DNA of 64,000 nt. Source: Alistipes sp. Lineage in GTDB: Bacteria > Bacteroidota > Bacteroidia > Bacteroidales > Rikenellaceae. The stretch lies in assembly GCA_022767745.1 (NCBI GenBank), contig JALENN010000006.1, positions 186,001-250,000 on the forward strand. The letters run 5' to 3'. The position numbers were made by a program, and so were the translations under genes. The notes under the pieces were generated by a model. The model saw nothing but the letters and a program-made list of their open reading frames with translations. It did not search any database and was not told the origin of the DNA. Within the stretch, counting starts at the first letter, position 1. Every line of letters begins with the position of its first letter. Positions 1 through 9,163 of the stretch are shown one piece after another.

Positions 1-1595
1 TGCATCAGGTGCGCCTGCTCGAGCCACCCGAGCTTCTCGCGGTGGGGGCAGTCGGTCAGCACGCTGGCGAAGTTGCTGCGTATGGCCCAGTCGATGAGTT
101 CGTACGTGCGGTTGAAGAGCTGGTTCGAGCAGTGGAACGTACCCGTCTCGTCGGCCGAGTTGCAGGTGTGCAGGCCCTTCAGCGCCACGATCTCGGGCAG
201 GCCGTCGGGGTTCTCCTCACCGGCGGGGACGGCACCCTCGACCTCGACATAACGGAATCCGTAGTAGGTGAACTGCGGCTGCCACTCGGCCAGGCCCGCA
301 CCGGCGGTCGTATATCCGAACCAGTAGGGGGCGCCCGAGGCGCTCTGGTTGATCGTGCTGTCGGGGTTGAGCAGCTCCGCCGGCCACAGCTTCACCGACT
401 GGCGTCCACCGGCCTTCAACGCAACGCGCACGACGCCCGAGAAGTTCTGCCCGAGGTCATAGACCCAGCGGCCCTGCCCGTTCCGGAAGGTGCGGACGGT
501 AGGTATCGAGTCGCGCACGGTCAGCGGAGCGGCAACCTGCGCCATGAGTTTGGTCTTCCAATCCAGACAGAGCGGCTCCTGCCATGCGCTGTCGTCGAAG
601 CCCGCCGAGGTCCATCCGCGCTGCTCGCGTCCGGCATCGTAGTCCTCGCCGCCGTAGATGCTGCTGTAGGTGATGGCGCTCTCCGCGGCACGCCACGTGC
701 CGTCGGTCACGATGTTCTCCACCTGGCCGTCCTCATACTCCACGCGTATGTTCATGATCAGGCGCGGCGCGCCGTTCGAGGCCAGCAACTTGAAATAACG
801 CTCGCGCGGGATGTTGAAGAAACCGTTGCCCAGCATCACGCCCACGGCGTTGTCGCCGTCGCGCAGATACTCCGTCACGTCGAACGGGACATACAGCGCC
901 TCCTTCTCGTACTTCGACCACCCGGGATCGAGGAAATGGTCGCCCACCTTCTCGCCGTTGAGATACATGTCGAAGTGACCGAGTCCCGACACGTAGGCCA
1001 CGGCCCGGCGGACGGGTTTCGCCACCTTGAACTCCTTGCGGAACTGCGGCAGGCGGTACATGCCGATGCGCAGGCTGCGGTCGTAGCGCTTGTCCACCTC
1101 ACCCGAGCCGTGCAGGCCGGGGTTGACCTTCTCGGCCTCGCGGTCGGCCTCCAGCGCTATCCATCGGGCGCCGCCCCAGTCCTTGTCCGAGAGCAGGCCC
1201 ATCGAGAAGCTCTGCGCCTCGCTCCACGGCGAGGGGTTGCCCTCGGCGTCGAAGACCCTCACCTTCCAGTAGTAGGTCGCACCCGACTTCAGGCCCGTGC
1301 CGCCGAAGTGCACGAGAATCGAGCGGTCGGACTCGACCTTACCGCTGTCCCAGATGCTGCCCTTGTTCTTCGACAGGTCGTCGGGATTGTCGGCGACAAG
1401 TATCTCGTACTTCGACTGCACGAAGTTGCGCCTGTCGGAACGTATCTGCCAGCTGAAGCGCGGCACCATGGTCTCCACTCCGAGCGGGTTTACGGCCTGC
1501 TCGCAGCGCAGATTGAATACGGAAAATGTATTTTCCCCAAATGCCGCCGCAGGCAGCAGCAGCGACAGCAAGAATCCTTTAAGAAATTTCATCAT
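1..1595 (-). CDS. alpha-L-rhamnosidase, GH78 family (N-terminal 531 residues; 3' end outside window)
   Basis: The open frame runs from ATG at 1595 off the left edge, so the protein is incomplete. It starts MMKFLKGFLLSLLLPAAAFG, a clear signal peptide. A fibronectin-like strand domain follows (about 25-130), then the Bac_rhamnosid_N-type jelly roll (about 170-320; motifs SGLGHFDMYLNGEKVG and VMLGNGFFNIPRERYF). The linker module has LGQNFSGVVRV, and the (alpha/alpha)6 catalytic domain is just starting at the edge (FNRTYELIDWAIRSNF, then TDCPHREKLGW, where GH78 enzymes carry catalytic acids). Known family role: exo-hydrolysis of alpha-L-rhamnosyl ends of pectin (rhamnogalacturonan) or plant glycosides, probably in the periplasm or at the surface. 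It has its own promoter. Substrate cannot be judged from the fragment. Confidence 0.9.
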   Translation of the reverse strand, partial: MMKFLKGFLLSLLLPAAAFGENTFSVFNLRCEQAVNPLGVETMVPRFSWQIRSDRRNFVQSKYEILVADNPDDLSKNKGSIWDSGKVESDRSILVHFGGTGLKSGATYYWKVRVFDAEGNPSPWSEAQSFSMGLLSDKDWGGARWIALEADREAEKVNPGLHGSGEVDKRYDRSLRIGMYRLPQFRKEFKVAKPVRRAVAYVSGLGHFDMYLNGEKVGDHFLDPGWSKYEKEALYVPFDVTEYLRDGDNAVGVMLGNGFFNIPRERYFKLLASNGAPRLIMNIRVEYEDGQVENIVTDGTWRAAESAITYSSIYGGEDYDAGREQRGWTSAGFDDSAWQEPLCLDWKTKLMAQVAAPLTVRDSIPTVRTFRNGQGRWVYDLGQNFSGVVRVALKAGGRQSVKLWPAELLNPDSTINQSASGAPYWFGYTTAGAGLAEWQPQFTYYGFRYVEVEGAVPAGEENPDGLPEIVALKGLHTCNSADETGTFHCSNQLFNRTYELIDWAIRSNFASVLTDCPHREKLGWLEQAHLM

Positions 1596-1620
1596 AGCGA
1601 TTTCAGGTTGGTGTTCAGAA

Positions 1621-1656
1621 CAAAGATACCAAACAAAACGCAGATTCGCATGCAAA
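1621..1656 (-). promoter_or_regulatory. promoter for the GH78 gene
   Basis: On the minus strand TATCTTTG (1628-1621) matches the Bacteroidetes -7 consensus TAnnTTTG, and TTTG lies upstream at 1656-1653. The 24-nt spacing is a little long. The start codon at 1595 lies about 26 nt downstream. Confidence 0.55.
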
Positions 1657-1727
1657 AAATGATTCAACGAATGCCTTGTTTGACATTTAACACCCGTCGC
1701 CATGCATCTGGGGAGAGAAGATCAGGC

Positions 1728-1750
1728 GCTCCGGCTCTACAGACCGGAGC
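1728..1750 (-). terminator. possible terminator after yidD
   Basis: A perfect 7-bp GC-rich stem (GCTCCGG / CCGGAGC) with a 9-nt loop lies 10 nt beyond the yidD stop. On the minus strand it is followed by a pyrimidine-rich stretch rather than a clean T run, so termination is only suggested. Confidence 0.35.
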
Positions 1751-1759
1751 CGATGCCCG

Positions 1760-2020
1760 CTACGGCACGGGGTCGTAGCCGCTGCCGCCCCAGGGATGGC
1801 AGCGCAGCAGACGCCGCAGCGTGAGCCAGCCGCCCTTCAGCGGGCCGTACTTGCGCAGCGCCTCGACGGCATACTGCGAGCATGTCGGGACGTAACGGCA
1901 CGACGGGGGCGTAAATGGCGAGATGCAGTACTGGTAGAACTTCACCAGCAATATGAACGGAAGCGAGCAGAGACGCTTAAAGGCTCGTGCGAATCCGCTC
2001 CAAGATACGTTGCACGGCAT
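1760..2020 (-). CDS. yidD: membrane protein insertion efficiency factor YidD
   Basis: 86 residues, the normal family size. The core shows the hallmark cysteines and ending of Yid[21 protein letters not shown], then a [16 protein letters not shown] stretch and the C-terminal GGSGYDPVP. An amphipathic N-terminal helix (about 8-30) would sit on the inner leaflet of the cytoplasmic membrane. Family role: helps YidC/Sec insert inner-membrane proteins. The start overlaps the end of rnpA by 44 nt, the classic rnpA-yidD pairing, so translation is probably coupled. The rpmH and dnaA genes that often accompany this pair are not in the window. Confidence 0.95.
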   Translation of the reverse strand: MPCNVSWSGFARAFKRLCSLPFILLVKFYQYCISPFTPPSCRYVPTCSQYAVEALRKYGPLKGGWLTLRRLLRCHPWGGSGYDPVP

Positions 2021-2435
2021 GATCTATGCTCCTGTAAGATTGACACTCCTTGACCGAATAGACCAGCGCCACGTCGATATCAACCCCCTTCTCGCGGACG
2101 GTGGTGCGCAGCGCCTCGCGACCCAGGCGGTAGGCCTCGCGCGTGCGGCGCTTGAGCAGGTTGCGGCGGTTGGCACGCTTGTGGAAACGCTTGGGCACGG
2201 AGAACAGCACCTCGACCGAACCCGACGGCTGCGTGCGCTTCGTTTCGTGCGCCTCCGCGGCCCCCTCCTGCGATGGCCCGCCGGCAGCGTCGGGACGCGT
2301 CACGTGGAACATGTAGCGGAACGGGTAGACGAACCCTCCCTCGCCCTCGGTGAAGAGACGGCGCACCGCGCCCAACGAACGCAGGCGTTCGCTGCGGGGC
2401 AGTCTACGGTCGGGTATGGGTTGCTGATCGTTCAT
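1977..2435 (-). CDS. rnpA: ribonuclease P protein component
   Basis: 152 residues. The RNase P protein signature is clear in the second half: [22 protein letters not shown], the arginine-rich RNR box that contacts the catalytic RNA, followed by TREAYRLGR. The N-terminus ([20 protein letters not shown]) is typical. About 30 residues in the middle (roughly 54-78, Gly/Ala/Glu rich) look like a lineage-specific insertion, making the protein longer than the usual 110-130 residues. Role: with the rnpB RNA it removes 5' leaders from pre-tRNAs in the cytoplasm. It lies 58 nt downstream of hemD and overlaps yidD. Confidence 0.95.
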   Translation of the reverse strand: MNDQQPIPDRRLPRSERLRSLGAVRRLFTEGEGGFVYPFRYMFHVTRPDAAGGPSQEGAAEAHETKRTQPSGSVEVLFSVPKRFHKRANRRNLLKRRTREAYRLGREALRTTVREKGVDIDVALVYSVKECQSYRSIDHAVQRILERIRTSL

Positions 2436-2493
2436 GTACGGATATATTGCCGCGGCGCGTTGCAGGGCTGCCGCTCCGCCGCCCGACGGTTGA

Positions 2494-3339
2494 TCAGGGA
2501 CGGTGGCGTACGCGGCTCTTCTTGGCCAGCTTACTCTGCTGCGTGCGGATGAACTCCTCGTTGGTCGAGTCGTTCTTCATCTCCACCTCGGCGACCTCCT
2601 CGCCGCGGCTGAGCTTGCCGATATAGAGGTCCAGTGCCTTGGCCATCGACGGTGCCTCGGGCGACGGGGCCGATGCACGCACGTTGAGACCCGCCTCGAT
2701 GGCGGCACGCAGCGTGGCCTCGCCGAAGGTGGCGATGACGGGAAGGCCCTCAACACCGAAACTCTCCACGACGCTCTTCACATCCGAGGGCGAGTAGAGC
2801 GCCATCGCGTCGTAGTCGGCGGGGCGTATGCCCTCCATGTCGGCCACGACCGTCTTGGCCAGGATTACGGGATCGAAGTCTATCTTGAGTTTTGCCAGCG
2901 CCTCGGGCAGCTCGGGTTTGTGGGGCTCGCTCAGCGCCAGCAGGAAACGCTCGGCCTTGTGCTTGATGATGAGCTCCAGCAGGCCCGTGAACGAGCCGTC
3001 GGCAAACGATATCTTGCGTTTGCGGTAGATTATGTACTTCTGCAGGTAGAGGGCCACGGCCTCGGTGTTGCAGATGTACTTCATGGTCTCGGGAACCGTT
3101 ATGCGGGCCTCCTCGCAGATGCGGAAGAAGCTGTCGACGGTGGTGCGCGAAGTGAAGATCACGGCCGTGTGGTCGAGAATCTCGATCCTCTGCGAGCGAA
3201 ACTCCTTGAGCGTGACACCGACTACGCGTATCAAAGGCTTGTAGTCGATCTCCACGCCATATTTCGTCGCCAGGTCATAGAAGGGCGACTTCTCCAATAC
3301 CGCGGGGCGCGGCTGTGATATAAGAACTTTTTTTACCAT
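2494..3339 (-). CDS. hemD: uroporphyrinogen-III synthase
   Basis: 281 residues from ATG at 3339; a TTG four codons earlier (3351) is open but less likely. The start MVKKVLISQPRP matches Bacteroidales HemD proteins, and the two-lobed fold is evident: VIFTSRTTVDSFF near residue 80 and MALYSPSDVKSVVESFG near 180, the conserved strand-Ser/Pro-Ser turns that hold the tetrapyrrole. The C-terminal about 35 residues (acidic then basic) are an extra tail. Reaction: cyclisation and D-ring inversion of hydroxymethylbilane to uroporphyrinogen III. It follows the DUF4271 gene by 15 nt. In this phylum this gene order beside rnpA is common; no other haem gene is nearby. Confidence 0.88.
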   Translation of the reverse strand: MVKKVLISQPRPAVLEKSPFYDLATKYGVEIDYKPLIRVVGVTLKEFRSQRIEILDHTAVIFTSRTTVDSFFRICEEARITVPETMKYICNTEAVALYLQKYIIYRKRKISFADGSFTGLLELIIKHKAERFLLALSEPHKPELPEALAKLKIDFDPVILAKTVVADMEGIRPADYDAMALYSPSDVKSVVESFGVEGLPVIATFGEATLRAAIEAGLNVRASAPSPEAPSMAKALDLYIGKLSRGEEVAEVEMKNDSTNEEFIRTQQSKLAKKSRVRHRP

Positions 3340-3354
3340 TCCCAAAGCCAAATG

Positions 3355-4641
3355 TTACTTACCCATCCTTGCGATAATCTGCCACAACAGAGTGAACGGC
3401 ATGATTTCGACGGTGCAAAGGTACAAAAACCAATGCAAAATTGAAATTTTTTTAGAAATAAAGAGCGTAACGCTCTCTCTTACATAGAGGGCCATGGCCA
3501 GGGCCCCCGCAACGCCGGCCACATGCAGCCACACGTTGCCCGCCACGCCGCCGTCGACCTGCCACATCAGCACGGCCGGCATGACCATCACCGTCGACAG
3601 TACGAAATAGACCAGACGGATACGCAGCAGCGTGGCCACCGTGGGCCACGACCGCGTGACGCCGCCCGCCACGGCCAGCATGGCAGACTGCACGGCCACC
3701 ACGGCCACGAAAGCCGCCATCGCGGCAAAGGGCAGCACCGCATGGGCATAGGGCGACACCTCCGTCACCGCAGGCATGCCGCCCGCCCACAGCGAGACGA
3801 TGGCCCCCACGGCGCAAGTGCCTATAAGGAAGAGTTTTCCGAGGAATCCGTAGAATATGTCGCTGCGGCGCCGTTCGAGCATGCGCTCCGACAGGGTCAC
3901 GCTGCGGTGGAAAACCGACTTGAAGAGCGCCTCGACGTCGTCGAAATAGCGATATAGACAAAAAATATACAGAAACACGACAGCCGCCACCAGCAGGTTC
4001 TGCACCACGTCGCCCAGCGCCGCGGCCATCGCCGTATCGCCCGCCGCCGACATGCCGCCGACAGCCTCACGCACCGCATCGCCCACGCCCGAGAGCATCC
4101 CGCCGGAGAGCGTATCGGCTCCGCGCGCCGCAGCAAGCGTATCGGCCGCAGCCGCATGGAGCGAGTCGGCCGCCACGGAAAGCGAGTCGGAGGCCACAGA
4201 AAGCGTATCTGCCGACGCCGCCAGCGAATCGGCCGCAGCGCCGAGCGTATCTGCCACCGGCGCGCCCGCAGACTGCAGGTCGTGCACCGCCAGCGAGTCG
4301 GCCGCGGCGGCAAGGGTATCGCGCTGCGCCCCGTACGAGAGCGAGTTCTCGGGGCCGAACAGCGTCGCGGCATCCACGTCGCGGTATATCTCCCGCGCGC
4401 GGTGCCAGCGCTCCACCATCACGCGCAGCCCCTCCTTAGTGTATGCCCCCACACGCTCCTCCACAGCCACGGCCGCCGAGACGGCATCCGCCGCCGGCAC
4501 ACCGCCGCCGGCAAGCGAGGCGAGCGTATCGGCCGCCGCCGGGGGCGTGGCATCGCACCACGGCGCCGCCAGATGGCGCAGCTCGGCCGCGGGCAGCGTG
4601 TCGAGACGCACCCGGAGAAGGGAATCGATCGGGCCGACCAT
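3355..4641 (-). CDS. DUF4271 membrane protein with Ala-Asp-Ser/Thr-Leu repeats
   Basis: 428 residues from ATG at 4641, which overlaps the kinase stop by one base (TGATG); GTG at 4644 is also open. The C-terminal half (about 215-428) is DUF4271: FDDVEALFKSVFHRSV, SDIFYGFLGK and six or so membrane helices, ending in LHWFLYLCTVEIMPFTLLW. The N-terminal third carries many imperfect copies of ADTL/ADSL (about 95-185), an unusual low-complexity stretch probably outside the membrane. Function is unknown. In Bacteroidetes this family commonly sits between a sensor kinase and hemD, as here, which suggests one envelope-related transcription unit, but no role is established. Confidence 0.8.
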   Translation of the reverse strand: MVGPIDSLLRVRLDTLPAAELRHLAAPWCDATPPAAADTLASLAGGGVPAADAVSAAVAVEERVGAYTKEGLRVMVERWHRAREIYRDVDAATLFGPENSLSYGAQRDTLAAAADSLAVHDLQSAGAPVADTLGAAADSLAASADTLSVASDSLSVAADSLHAAAADTLAAARGADTLSGGMLSGVGDAVREAVGGMSAAGDTAMAAALGDVVQNLLVAAVVFLYIFCLYRYFDDVEALFKSVFHRSVTLSERMLERRRSDIFYGFLGKLFLIGTCAVGAIVSLWAGGMPAVTEVSPYAHAVLPFAAMAAFVAVVAVQSAMLAVAGGVTRSWPTVATLLRIRLVYFVLSTVMVMPAVLMWQVDGGVAGNVWLHVAGVAGALAMALYVRESVTLFISKKISILHWFLYLCTVEIMPFTLLWQIIARMGK

Positions 4642-5819
4642 CACTCGAATACTCGTTTAAGGGTTATACGGAATGTCGTGCCGCGACCCACCTCCGACTC
4701 CGCCACGGCGATCTTGCCCTGGTGGTAGTCCTCGACGATACGGCGCGAGAGCGAGAGGCCCAGGCCCCAGCCGCGGGTCTTGGTCGTGAAGCCCGGCTCG
4801 AAGATGCGCTTCCAGTTGCCCTTGGGGATACCCTTGCCCGTGTCGCGCACGTCGATGGTGATGGTCTTGTCGTTGGCACGTATCGCCACGTCGATGTCGC
4901 CGTGGCCCTGCATGGCGTCGAGGGCGTTCTTCAGCAGGTTCTCCACCACCCACTCGAACAGCGCCACATTGAGGTTGGCCTTGACGGGGGCCATGGCCAA
5001 ACCGTTGTACGAGAGGGTAACGTTGCGCGGCACGCGCTTGCGGAAGTACATTATGGTCTCGCCCACCACCTCGTTGACGTTCGTCGGCGTGAGCACGGTC
5101 TCCGACCCGATCTTCGAGAAGCGGTCGACAATCTTGAGCAGGTGCGCCAGGTCCTTGTTCATCTCCTCGACCACCATCGGGTCGACATTCTGCGTGCGCA
5201 GGTACTCGATCCACCCCAGCAGCGACGAGGTGGGCGTACCCAGCTGGTGCGCCGTCTCCTTCGCGAGGCCTATCCACACGCGGTTCTGCTCGTCCTGCTT
5301 GGTGGACTGCAGCGCTATGTAGGTGAAGACGATGAATATGGCGATGATGACCCACTGCACATAGGGGAAGTAGTAGAGCGCCCGCAGCAGCGACGACTTG
5401 CCGTAGAAGATTATGTGGCTGCGGTTGCTCATCCACATCATGCGCACCGTGCGCGGGGTGTTCTCCTCGGTCAGCTCGTTGAGCTTGCGGCGGAACTTCT
5501 CGGGGTCCTTGATCACATCCTCGGGGATGCGGTTGTACGACACCAGGTTCAGGTCCTGGTCGGTGATGATGAAGGGGATGTTGTTCTGCGTGCTGACGAT
5601 GTGCGAGATGAGCGGGTCGGTCATGTAGTCGCCGAAGTACTCGCGGCTGACGCGCTCCATGGCCGCCACCCACAGCTCGACGTCGTGCTGCTCCTTCTGC
5701 TTGAGCACGTCGGCCAGTTTGTTGGTATACACGAGCGACACCACAGCCAATATCATGCCTATCACCAGCACCGATATGCGGCTGCGGAACGAGAATTTTC
5801 TATGACCCAGAATGTTCAT
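4641..5819 (-). CDS. sensor histidine kinase (HAMP-less, two membrane helices)
   Basis: 392 residues from ATG at 5819; GTG at 5828 is open too. Membrane helices at about 15-33 and 153-171 enclose a periplasmic sensor of about 120 residues. The phospho-accepting box is KETAHQLGTPTSSLLGW with His about 191. The N box ENLLKNALDAM, G1 DTGKGIP, F box EPGFTTK and G2 WGLGLSLSRRIV are all intact, so it should be an active autokinase. No response regulator is encoded beside it; it overlaps DUF4271 by one base, so the partner must be elsewhere. The signal cannot be read from the sequence. Confidence 0.9.
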   Translation of the reverse strand: MNILGHRKFSFRSRISVLVIGMILAVVSLVYTNKLADVLKQKEQHDVELWVAAMERVSREYFGDYMTDPLISHIVSTQNNIPFIITDQDLNLVSYNRIPEDVIKDPEKFRRKLNELTEENTPRTVRMMWMSNRSHIIFYGKSSLLRALYYFPYVQWVIIAIFIVFTYIALQSTKQDEQNRVWIGLAKETAHQLGTPTSSLLGWIEYLRTQNVDPMVVEEMNKDLAHLLKIVDRFSKIGSETVLTPTNVNEVVGETIMYFRKRVPRNVTLSYNGLAMAPVKANLNVALFEWVVENLLKNALDAMQGHGDIDVAIRANDKTITIDVRDTGKGIPKGNWKRIFEPGFTTKTRGWGLGLSLSRRIVEDYHQGKIAVAESEVGRGTTFRITLKRVFE

Positions 5820-5883
5820 CCTCCACACCTTGTAATGTATCCCTCACGGCAGCCGGCGACGGCCGCCTCGTTCGCGCGGCGGA

Positions 5884-7572
5884 TCAGTTGCGGTCGGTAT
5901 CACGCCCGCTCAGTATCTCCGTGTACCGCGCGTTGTCGTTCAGCAGCTCCACGGCGCGCATCACGGTGCTGTCGGCCGCCAGATTGTACTCCACGACGCC
6001 CTCGTAGTAGTTGTGGCGCAGCACGATATCGCTGTTGAGCATGTCGGTTATCTCGGCACGGTAGGTGCGCAGGTTGTCGGCCTTCTGGTCCTTGAGCTTG
6101 GTCTCGATCTGCTTCAGGTCGTCGGCAAAGTCGGTATCGTAACGCTCCTCCTTGGCCGTGCGCTTCAGCAGGTCGAGCGCCATGCGCGTCTTCGACTCGT
6201 AGGGCACCTCCTTGTCGGCCATGAACCGCACGAAGTCCTCGTAGTCCTTGTCCGTGATGGAGAAGGTGCGGTTGTCGACCTTCATGTCGGGATGGCTGCG
6301 CATGTACTCGTCGAGGAAATCCTCTATGTAGCCCAGGTTGTAGAGTATCATGGCGAAGTTGCTGATATACTCGGGCTCGATCTTGACGTCGGGCATCAGG
6401 CCCTTGCCGTCGTACACCTTGCGTCCGTTGCGCGTGCGAAACTCGCTGATGAGCGAGTCGGGGATTATCGCGGCGCCGCTCTTCGAGTCGTGCGCCGAGT
6501 AGTTGATATGCTGCACGCAGCGGCCCGACGGTATGTAGTACTTGGCCGTCGTAAGTTTCAGGTAGGCGTTGTATCCCAGCGGCACGAGCGTCTGCACCAG
6601 GCCCTTGCCGAACGAGCGCTGGCCCATGAGCACGGCGCGGTCGAGATCCTGCAGCGCGCCGCTCACGATCTCCGACGCCGAGGCCGTATTGTCGTTTATG
6701 AGCACCACGATAGGCGTATCGGGCAGCACGGGGTTCGACTCCGTGGCATAGGTACGCTTCGACTGCTCGGTGCGGCCCTTCATCGTGATAACCTCGGTGC
6801 CGCGCGGCAGGAACATCGAGAGTATCTTCACCGCCTCGGGCAGGCTGCCGCCGCCGTTGTCGCGGTAGTCGAGTATGAGGCCCTTCAGGCGGCCCTCCTT
6901 GCGCAGGCGCTCCACCGCAGCGCGCATCTCGTCATAGCAGCTGTCGGTGAAGTCGTTATGGCGGATATATCCTATGCTGTCGGCCACGAAGCCCGCATAG
7001 GGCACACCGGGGATCGAGATGCGCGCACGCGTGATCTCCATCTCCTCGACCTGACCCGTCATCAGACGCTCGACGGCCAGGCGCACCGTCGTGCCGGGCA
7101 TGCCCTTCAGGCGCGACGATATATCCTCGGTGGTGCTGTGCGACACGTCAACGCCGTCGATGCTCACGAAGCGGTCGCCTATCTTGAGGCCCGCCAGATC
7201 CGACGGCGAGCCCTTGTAGGGCTGCGCTATGACCACGCCCGAGCTGTCGCGCTTCATGCGTATCAGTGCGCCGATGCCGCCGTACTTGCCCGTGGCCATC
7301 ACTTCGAACTTGGTCATGTCATCCTCCGACATGTACTGCGTGTAGGGGTCGAGGTTGCGCACCATGCCCGCCGCGCCGTCCGTCATCAGTTTGTCGGGCG
7401 ACACCTCGTCGACATACTGCAGCGATAACTCGCGCATCATGTTGACCATGATCTCCATATTGCGGCCGAGGCCGAAATCGTCCTTCGCCGCGCACAGTCC
7501 CGTCACGGCCGCAGCCGCCACCAGCAGGGCCGCTCCGCCCTGCAGCAGGGATCTCCTTATCTCTCGTTTCAT
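5884..7572 (-). CDS. S41 family carboxy-terminal processing peptidase
   Basis: 562 residues with a signal anchor (about 8-28). A PDZ domain lies at about 95-180 (GIGALIRMKRD, GLKIGDRFVSIDG) and the S41 protease domain at about 195-390. The catalytic Ser298 is in NDNTASASEIVSGAL and Lys323 in RSFGKGLVQ; their 25-residue spacing equals that of the Ser/Lys dyad in plant D1 processing protease. A helical C-terminal region of about 170 residues follows. Role: processing or degrading periplasmic proteins from their C-termini. It overlaps the upstream small membrane protein by 4 nt. Close to Bacteroides CtpA-type proteases; a specific gene name is not assigned. Confidence 0.92.
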   Translation of the reverse strand: MKREIRRSLLQGGAALLVAAAAVTGLCAAKDDFGLGRNMEIMVNMMRELSLQYVDEVSPDKLMTDGAAGMVRNLDPYTQYMSEDDMTKFEVMATGKYGGIGALIRMKRDSSGVVIAQPYKGSPSDLAGLKIGDRFVSIDGVDVSHSTTEDISSRLKGMPGTTVRLAVERLMTGQVEEMEITRARISIPGVPYAGFVADSIGYIRHNDFTDSCYDEMRAAVERLRKEGRLKGLILDYRDNGGGSLPEAVKILSMFLPRGTEVITMKGRTEQSKRTYATESNPVLPDTPIVVLINDNTASASEIVSGALQDLDRAVLMGQRSFGKGLVQTLVPLGYNAYLKLTTAKYYIPSGRCVQHINYSAHDSKSGAAIIPDSLISEFRTRNGRKVYDGKGLMPDVKIEPEYISNFAMILYNLGYIEDFLDEYMRSHPDMKVDNRTFSITDKDYEDFVRFMADKEVPYESKTRMALDLLKRTAKEERYDTDFADDLKQIETKLKDQKADNLRTYRAEITDMLNSDIVLRHNYYEGVVEYNLAADSTVMRAVELLNDNARYTEILSGRDTDRN

Positions 7573-8036
7573 CTTCTCTTGTTATCCATATACGTCTCCA
7601 GACGATACGCCACGCGTGCCACCGCACGGCGTATGCCCGTAATCTCCACCCACTGGCCGTACTGCCGCACCGTGATCTCGTCCTCGCCCAGCAGCGTCAG
7701 CCGGCGCACGATGTTGTCGGCACGGAACACCATGCCGTCGTCCGTCTGCGACACCTTGCGGAAGCCCGACACGGCAAATGCCGACTCTATCTGCTCGGCA
7801 TCCTCGTCGGCCATGCACTCGACACGGCGCGTAACGAACCCGAAACGGGGATACGCCGCCGAGAGCACCACGACAGCAGCCGCCAGCAGCCGCCCGCGCG
7901 TGGTCTGCATCGTCACGGCCACCGAGTCCCACACCGACACCTCCATGCCCGACATGCGCAGACTCAGCCACAATATGCCTACATATAAAACGCAGAAAGC
8001 GACAAAATATTTTATCGCACGAACCAGATACCTCAT
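7569..8036 (-). CDS. small membrane protein of unknown function
   Basis: 155 residues if started at ATG 8036 (MRYLVRAIKYFVAFCVLYVG, an N-terminal membrane helix). An in-frame ATG at 8102 would overlap the ispH stop by 4 nt and add 22 unremarkable residues; ATG 8066 is a third option. Two membrane helices (about 8-27 and 50-66) are followed by a soluble half with two short alternating strands (EQIESAFAVSGFRKV, GMVFRADNIVRRLTLLGEDEITV). I recognise no named family. Its 4-nt overlap with the S41 protease suggests coupled translation. Confidence 0.7.
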   Translation of the reverse strand: MRYLVRAIKYFVAFCVLYVGILWLSLRMSGMEVSVWDSVAVTMQTTRGRLLAAAVVVLSAAYPRFGFVTRRVECMADEDAEQIESAFAVSGFRKVSQTDDGMVFRADNIVRRLTLLGEDEITVRQYGQWVEITGIRRAVARVAYRLETYMDNKRR

Positions 8037-8098
8037 ATCCAATATGTTATATCGCCCTGCGTCCATCGCCGAGCATCGCACGCGCGATGGACACAGGA

Positions 8099-9028
8099 TC
8101 ATTTTTCAGCTTTTTCACCCTCGTCGGCCTCTGCCTCACGAGTTCCGCCGTCGCCTTCGGTGCCGACGAAACGCGTACGTATGGCATCCGCAACGCGCGT
8201 CATGAGCCATGCCGGGGTCGAGGTGGCACCGCATATACCCACGCTGGCGCAATTGTCGAACCACTCGTCGCACAGGTCGCCCTCCTCCTCGATATTGTAG
8301 GCGCGGCTGTTGGCGCGGCGGCATACGTCGAAGAGCACCTTGCCGTTGCTCGACTTCTTGCCGCACACGAAGACCACCACGTCGAAGCGCTCGGCAAAGG
8401 CCCGCAGGTTGTGCTCGCGGTTCGAGACGCGGCGGCAGATCGTATCGTCCACCGTCAGCATGCGTTCGTCGCCCAGACGCTCGCGCATCATGTCGGCCAG
8501 GCGCCAGAAGAGGTCGACGCTCTGCGTCGTCTGCGACAGGAAGAACACCGGCCGCGTGAAGTCTATCAAGCGCAGGTCATCCTCGCCCTCGATCACCACC
8601 GTCGGCTCGTCGATCTGTCCCGTGAGGCCCACCACCTCGGCGTGGCCCCTCTTTCCCAGTATCACCACCTGACCGCCCACCTCGGCCATGCGCCTGTGCG
8701 CCGCCACGACCTTCGTCTGCAGCTGCGCCACCACGGGGCACGTGGCGTCGATGACATGTATGCCCAGCTCGGCCGCCCGGCGGAATGTCGAGGGCGGCTC
8801 GCCGTGCGCACGGATGAAGAGGTAACGGCCGCTCAGCGACGGCATGTCGTCGTAGGTCACCGTGCGCAGCCCCAGATGCTCCAGACGAAGCACCTCCATG
8901 CGGTTGTGCACGATGTCTCCCAGCGAGCACACCTCGCCGCCGTACTCCTTGAGCGCCGACTCGGCCTTGGTGATGGCTCGCACCACACCGAAGCAGAAGC
9001 CCGAATTCTGATCTATCTCGACATACAT
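8099..9028 (-). CDS. ispH: 4-hydroxy-3-methylbut-2-enyl diphosphate reductase
   Basis: 309 residues from ATG 9028 (MYVEIDQNSGFCFGV); the frame is open further upstream but homology begins here. The three cysteines that hold the [4Fe-4S] cluster are present: Cys12 (GFCFG), Cys97 (DATCPVV) and Cys198 (DTICRRVSNRE), with substrate-binding His in IVHNR, RAHGEP and RGHAEV and the C-terminal GATSTPAWL. Reaction: last step of the non-mevalonate isoprenoid pathway, giving IPP and DMAPP. The last about 20 residues are a charged tail. Part of the cmk-ispH run, which is a common Bacteroidales order. Confidence 0.95.
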   Translation of the reverse strand: MYVEIDQNSGFCFGVVRAITKAESALKEYGGEVCSLGDIVHNRMEVLRLEHLGLRTVTYDDMPSLSGRYLFIRAHGEPPSTFRRAAELGIHVIDATCPVVAQLQTKVVAAHRRMAEVGGQVVILGKRGHAEVVGLTGQIDEPTVVIEGEDDLRLIDFTRPVFFLSQTTQSVDLFWRLADMMRERLGDERMLTVDDTICRRVSNREHNLRAFAERFDVVVFVCGKKSSNGKVLFDVCRRANSRAYNIEEEGDLCDEWFDNCASVGICGATSTPAWLMTRVADAIRTRFVGTEGDGGTREAEADEGEKAEK

Positions 9029-9163
9029 GTTTTCAGCTCTTTTCTTCCTGTTACTCCGTTGCCACGCTGCGGACGCCCTAACTATCGCCCCTGCCGGCGG
9101 CAACCCAACTCATCACAGTCCCTCGCGGCAGAAGCCTAACGCCTCCTTCGCCCCCTCGGGGAA

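Noticed and set aside
9..1778. A 589-codon plus-strand frame at the left edge.
   Set aside because: It is the antisense shadow of the GH78 gene, which has a signal peptide and clear domains on the minus strand.
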